Shown: positions 5,744-7,610 of the stretch, in pieces
Numbering within the stretch: the first letter of the stretch is position 1
Layout of the letters: every line of letters begins with the position of its first letter
DNA from: Lachnospiraceae bacterium
GTDB taxonomy: Bacteria; Bacillota; Clostridia; Lachnospirales; Lachnospiraceae
DNA length: 7,610 bases
NCBI GenBank assembly: GCA_024691145.1
Contig: JAILNW010000415.1
Coordinates: 1 to 7,610, forward strand
Direction of reading: 5' to 3'
Notes under the pieces: model-generated
Databases searched by the model: none
What the model was told of the DNA's origin: nothing
Seen by the model: only the letters and a program-made list of their open reading frames with translations
Made by a program: the position numbers and the translations under genes

Positions 5744-6523
5744 TCAATCCTTAGCTGCTATATTCTGAATAGAATAATTATACATAACTACATCCTCATC
5801 CTGCTTTAATTCATTAGTAACTATAGTCACTGTAAAATTCTTCTCTGTATCTTTATAACCCACTTTTATCTCCACATCGTAAATACTTCCAAATACAGTA
5901 TATTCATCACATGAAAGTTCACTAGCTTTAACAATCTCCAATGATTCAACTGATCTTTCTCTTACTGGAAGTGTAAAATTCTCGAATTCTTCATCTGGTA
6001 CAAAGAATTCTGGCATATCTTCTGGTGATACCTCTTCATAGCCATATGGTCTTGATGCAAATGCTGCTGTAGAAAGTTCCCTTAAAGCATCCTGTGATAA
6101 TGTAACATTACCACCATCAGACTTATATTTATCCTTCAAATCATCTTTACAATATTCTGCAAGATATGATAATGCATTAAAATAATAATTATATCTGTAT
6201 GGTGTATATTGATAATAATTATTTTCCATACAATCACAAAGGGCCATAATTACAGGCTTCATCTCATCGAACATTGTAATATCCTGTTTTTTACCTTCAT
6301 CATTTGTAATATCATTATCCTCGGTGCTGCTTCCTGACTGATATTGATTAGATGTACCAGAAACGGTGTTAACAATGCTAATCTCAGCTACGTTAACTTC
6401 AGGTACTGCCTGCTGTAATATCTCATCCTGAATTTCTTTCGTTGACTTGTTTCTCCCTTTACAAGACGTTAGCACTGATAATGATATCAGGCTATAAATA
6501 ACCACCATAATATATTTTTTCAC
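5744..6523 (-). CDS. Predicted lipoprotein of unknown function
   Basis: A 259-residue protein starting with GTG behind a near-perfect ribosome-binding site. Its N-terminus is a lipoprotein signal peptide: Lys-Lys, a hydrophobic stretch over about residues 5-19, then the lipobox Leu-Thr-Ser-Cys with the acylated Cys at 21, so the mature protein should be anchored on the outer face of the membrane. A Ser/Thr/Asp/Asn-rich linker follows (about 22-80). Next comes a probably helical segment rich in Tyr and Asn (about 84-125, with NNYYQYTPYRYNYYF), then a C-terminal part with alternating strand-like stretches (about 190-257). I recognise no family and assign no function. It has its own candidate promoter and is followed after 120 nt by the large wall-binding surface protein, with no clear terminator between, so the two may be co-transcribed and act together at the envelope. 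The gene is secure; the role is unknown. Confidence 0.88.
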   Translation of the reverse strand: MKKYIMVVIYSLISLSVLTSCKGRNKSTKEIQDEILQQAVPEVNVAEISIVNTVSGTSNQYQSGSSTEDNDITNDEGKKQDITMFDEMKPVIMALCDCMENNYYQYTPYRYNYYFNALSYLAEYCKDDLKDKYKSDGGNVTLSQDALRELSTAAFASRPYGYEEVSPEDMPEFFVPDEEFENFTLPVRERSVESLEIVKASELSCDEYTVFGSIYDVEIKVGYKDTEKNFTVTIVTNELKQDEDVVMYNYSIQNIAAKD

Positions 6524-6530
6524 AACTTAA

Positions 6531-6537
6531 CCTCCTT
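6531..6537 (-). promoter_or_regulatory. Strong Shine-Dalgarno site fixing a GTG start
   Basis: AAGGAGG on the minus strand, 7 nt before GTG at 6523-6521. It decides the start: the first ATG in this frame is five codons further in, inside the signal peptide, and would remove the Lys-Lys that begins it. Confidence 0.88.
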
Positions 6538-6552
6538 AAACTATACATATAT

Positions 6553-6581
6553 ATTTTACCAATTTTTTCACTTAATATCAA
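6553..6581 (-). promoter_or_regulatory. Candidate sigma-A promoter for the lipoprotein gene
   Basis: On the minus strand TTGATA (6581-6576) is followed after exactly 17 nt by TAAAAT (6558-6553), each matching the consensus at five of six positions. The -35 box overlaps the last codons of folK and its stop. Transcription would begin near 6546, leaving a leader of roughly 22 nt that just contains the strong ribosome-binding site. The lipoprotein and the surface protein after it could therefore be expressed separately from the folate genes. The region is AT-rich, so chance matches are possible. Confidence 0.55.
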
Positions 6582-7392
6582 GTTTTCTTTTGATATTATA
6601 CACATTTTCACAAAATATCGGGTGCACAATTTCTGGTGATATTTCACAAAGAGGTGTTATTACAAAATCCCTTTTATGCATCTCTTTATGCGGAATTGTA
6701 AGTTTCTCATCATTAACAATTAAATCCTCATAAAAAATAATATCAAGATCTATTGTTCTTGGTCCCCAGTGAACTGTGCGAACTCTTTTTAACTGTTTTT
6801 CAATCTTTCCAATTAATTCAAGCAATTCATACGGATTCCTTAAAGTCCTTATATGAAGGGCTCCATTTAAAAAGTTATCCTGTTCAACTTCACCATAAGG
6901 TTCTGTTTCCATAAATGAAGACTGCTTTACAACATAGGTTTTTTCGTCTTCATTTAACATTCTTATGGCTTCATTAAGATTCTTCTCCTTATCTCCCATA
7001 TTTGAACCTATGGACAAATATACATTATTATACTTTACAGAAGTGCTTACACTTATGCAGTCAAAGGCATGTTTCACAGGTGCCATAGGTTTCTTAACAG
7101 TAACCTCTATACTGTTTATAACTGGATAATCAATTAAAACCATCTCTCCTATACCATATGCAAGTCTTTCAATAAGATCAAATGTATTAGCAGTGCTGTA
7201 CTTATATACCTTATCACATATTTCAGCATAATTTACAGTATCTGAAAGTTTGTCGCTTTTACCAGATTTTTCCAAATCCATATGAATATTTAAAGACACA
7301 TAAAACTTCTGTCCTAAAGTCTTCTCTTCCTTCAGAACACCATGATAGGCATATATTTCAAGGTCTTTTATAAAAATTGAATCATTATTCAT
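6568..7392 (-). CDS. folBK: Bifunctional dihydroneopterin aldolase / HPPK (FolB-FolK fusion)
   Basis: A 274-residue fusion of two consecutive folate enzymes. Residues 1 to about 120 are FolB, which cleaves 7,8-dihydroneopterin to 6-hydroxymethyl-dihydropterin. Candidate catalytic and binding residues fall where expected: Glu22 in HGVLKEE, Tyr55 in VNYAEI, Glu75 in DLIERLA and a Lys at 100-101 before PMAP. Residues 122-274 are FolK (HPPK), which pyrophosphorylates that product for DHPS. It shows YLSIGSNMGD at 125-134, an ETEPYG segment at 162-167, and the signature WGPRTIDLDI, with Asp215 and Asp217 as Mg-ATP ligands, followed by IPHKEMHKRDFV. Both halves are near full family length, so neither looks degenerate. 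The ATG is supported by AAAGGA 8 nt upstream, inside the end of folP. A fused enzyme next to folP would pass its intermediate straight down the pathway. Confidence 0.96.
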   Translation of the reverse strand: MNNDSIFIKDLEIYAYHGVLKEEKTLGQKFYVSLNIHMDLEKSGKSDKLSDTVNYAEICDKVYKYSTANTFDLIERLAYGIGEMVLIDYPVINSIEVTVKKPMAPVKHAFDCISVSTSVKYNNVYLSIGSNMGDKEKNLNEAIRMLNEDEKTYVVKQSSFMETEPYGEVEQDNFLNGALHIRTLRNPYELLELIGKIEKQLKRVRTVHWGPRTIDLDIIFYEDLIVNDEKLTIPHKEMHKRDFVITPLCEISPEIVHPIFCENVYNIKRKLDIK

Positions 7393-7396
7393 CTTA

Positions 7397-7610
7397 TCAT
7401 TCCTTTTTGTATTGTAATATTTTATAGGTCATATCTGCTACTCTTTTATTCTCTTTAACATCATGAACTCTAACAAAATTACATCCCTTTATAACAGATA
7501 AAGAAGTTATTGCAAGAGTTCCTTCGAGTCTGTCATTAACAGGCAAGTCTAATGCAAGTCCTACAACTGACTTTCTTGAAGCAGCCATAAGTATTGGAAG
7601 ATTAAACTTA
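7397..7610 (-). CDS. folP: Dihydropteroate synthase, C-terminal part (5' end outside window)
   Basis: DHPS joins 6-hydroxymethyl-dihydropterin pyrophosphate to p-aminobenzoate to give dihydropteroate, a cytoplasmic folate step and the sulfonamide target. About 71 C-terminal residues are visible. The frame stays open to the window edge (reading KFNLPILMAASRKSVVG), so the apparent Met at 7588 is internal and not a start. Two family signatures are clear: the SRKxxxG pterin/phosphate-binding segment, and RLEGTLA followed by RVHDV, whose Arg and His bind pyrophosphate in known DHPS structures. The protein ends in a Lys-rich tail and TGA. The next gene, folB-folK, starts 4 nt after this stop, and its ribosome-binding site lies inside the last folP codons, so the two are one transcriptional unit and probably translationally coupled. 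Identity is very secure; only the N-terminal portion is missing. Confidence 0.95.
   Translation of the reverse strand, partial: KFNLPILMAASRKSVVGLALDLPVNDRLEGTLAITSLSVIKGCNFVRVHDVKENKRVADMTYKILQYKKE
7401..7406 (-). promoter_or_regulatory. Shine-Dalgarno site of folB-folK inside the folP 3' end
   Basis: AAAGGA on the minus strand, 8 nt before the ATG at 7392. It lies within the last folP codons and supports both the start choice and translational coupling between the two folate genes. Confidence 0.8.

Noticed and set aside
7397..7588. A separate 63-codon gene starting at the Met at 7588
   Set aside because: The frame continues upstream to the window edge and matches the interior of DHPS, so this Met is internal.

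Overview
The window is a low-GC stretch in which every convincing gene lies on the minus strand, so the genes read from right to left. Strong AGGAGG-type Shine-Dalgarno sites, a Gram-positive style HtrA, a lipobox protein, TE(x)P-rich linkers and a peptidoglycan-binding/DUF1906/YD-repeat surface protein point to a Firmicute. Clostridia, and probably Lachnospiraceae, fit best. This is a judgement from protein style, not from a marker gene.

In transcription order: (1) 7610-7397 is the C-terminal end of dihydropteroate synthase (folP), cut by the window edge. (2) 7392-6568 is a fused FolB-FolK protein, 4 nt after folP; together they form the end of a folate biosynthesis operon. (3) 6523-5744 is an unrecognised lipoprotein starting at GTG behind a strong Shine-Dalgarno site, with its own candidate promoter overlapping the last codons of folK. 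(4) 5743-5624 is a 120-nt leader with a possible 20-codon upstream ORF and a short hairpin. (5) 5623-2486 is a 1045-residue membrane-anchored surface protein with duplicated peptidoglycan-binding modules, a DUF1906 (Rv2525c-type, glycoside-hydrolase-like) domain, then a short RHS/YD-repeat section interrupted by acidic low-complexity segments. (6) 2408-1764 is an orotate-phosphoribosyltransferase-like protein whose PRPP loop has lost its acidic pair, with its own promoter and terminator. (7) 1605-166 is a membrane-anchored HtrA/DegP-type serine protease with one PDZ domain. A candidate response-regulator direct repeat lies upstream and a strong intrinsic terminator lies downstream. Positions 1-60 may hold a promoter or operator for a gene beyond the left edge.

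The right end is housekeeping folate metabolism. The middle and left are mostly envelope genes: a lipoprotein, a wall-binding surface protein and a surface quality-control protease, with the PRTase-like protein between them. The lipoprotein and the large surface protein are probably co-transcribed. The PRTase-like gene and htrA look like single-gene units. No RNA genes, mobile elements or CRISPR arrays were seen. The least ordinary items are the compact DUF1906-RHS protein with its leader, the PRTase-like protein with a degenerate active site, and the 11-bp-phased direct repeat in front of htrA.
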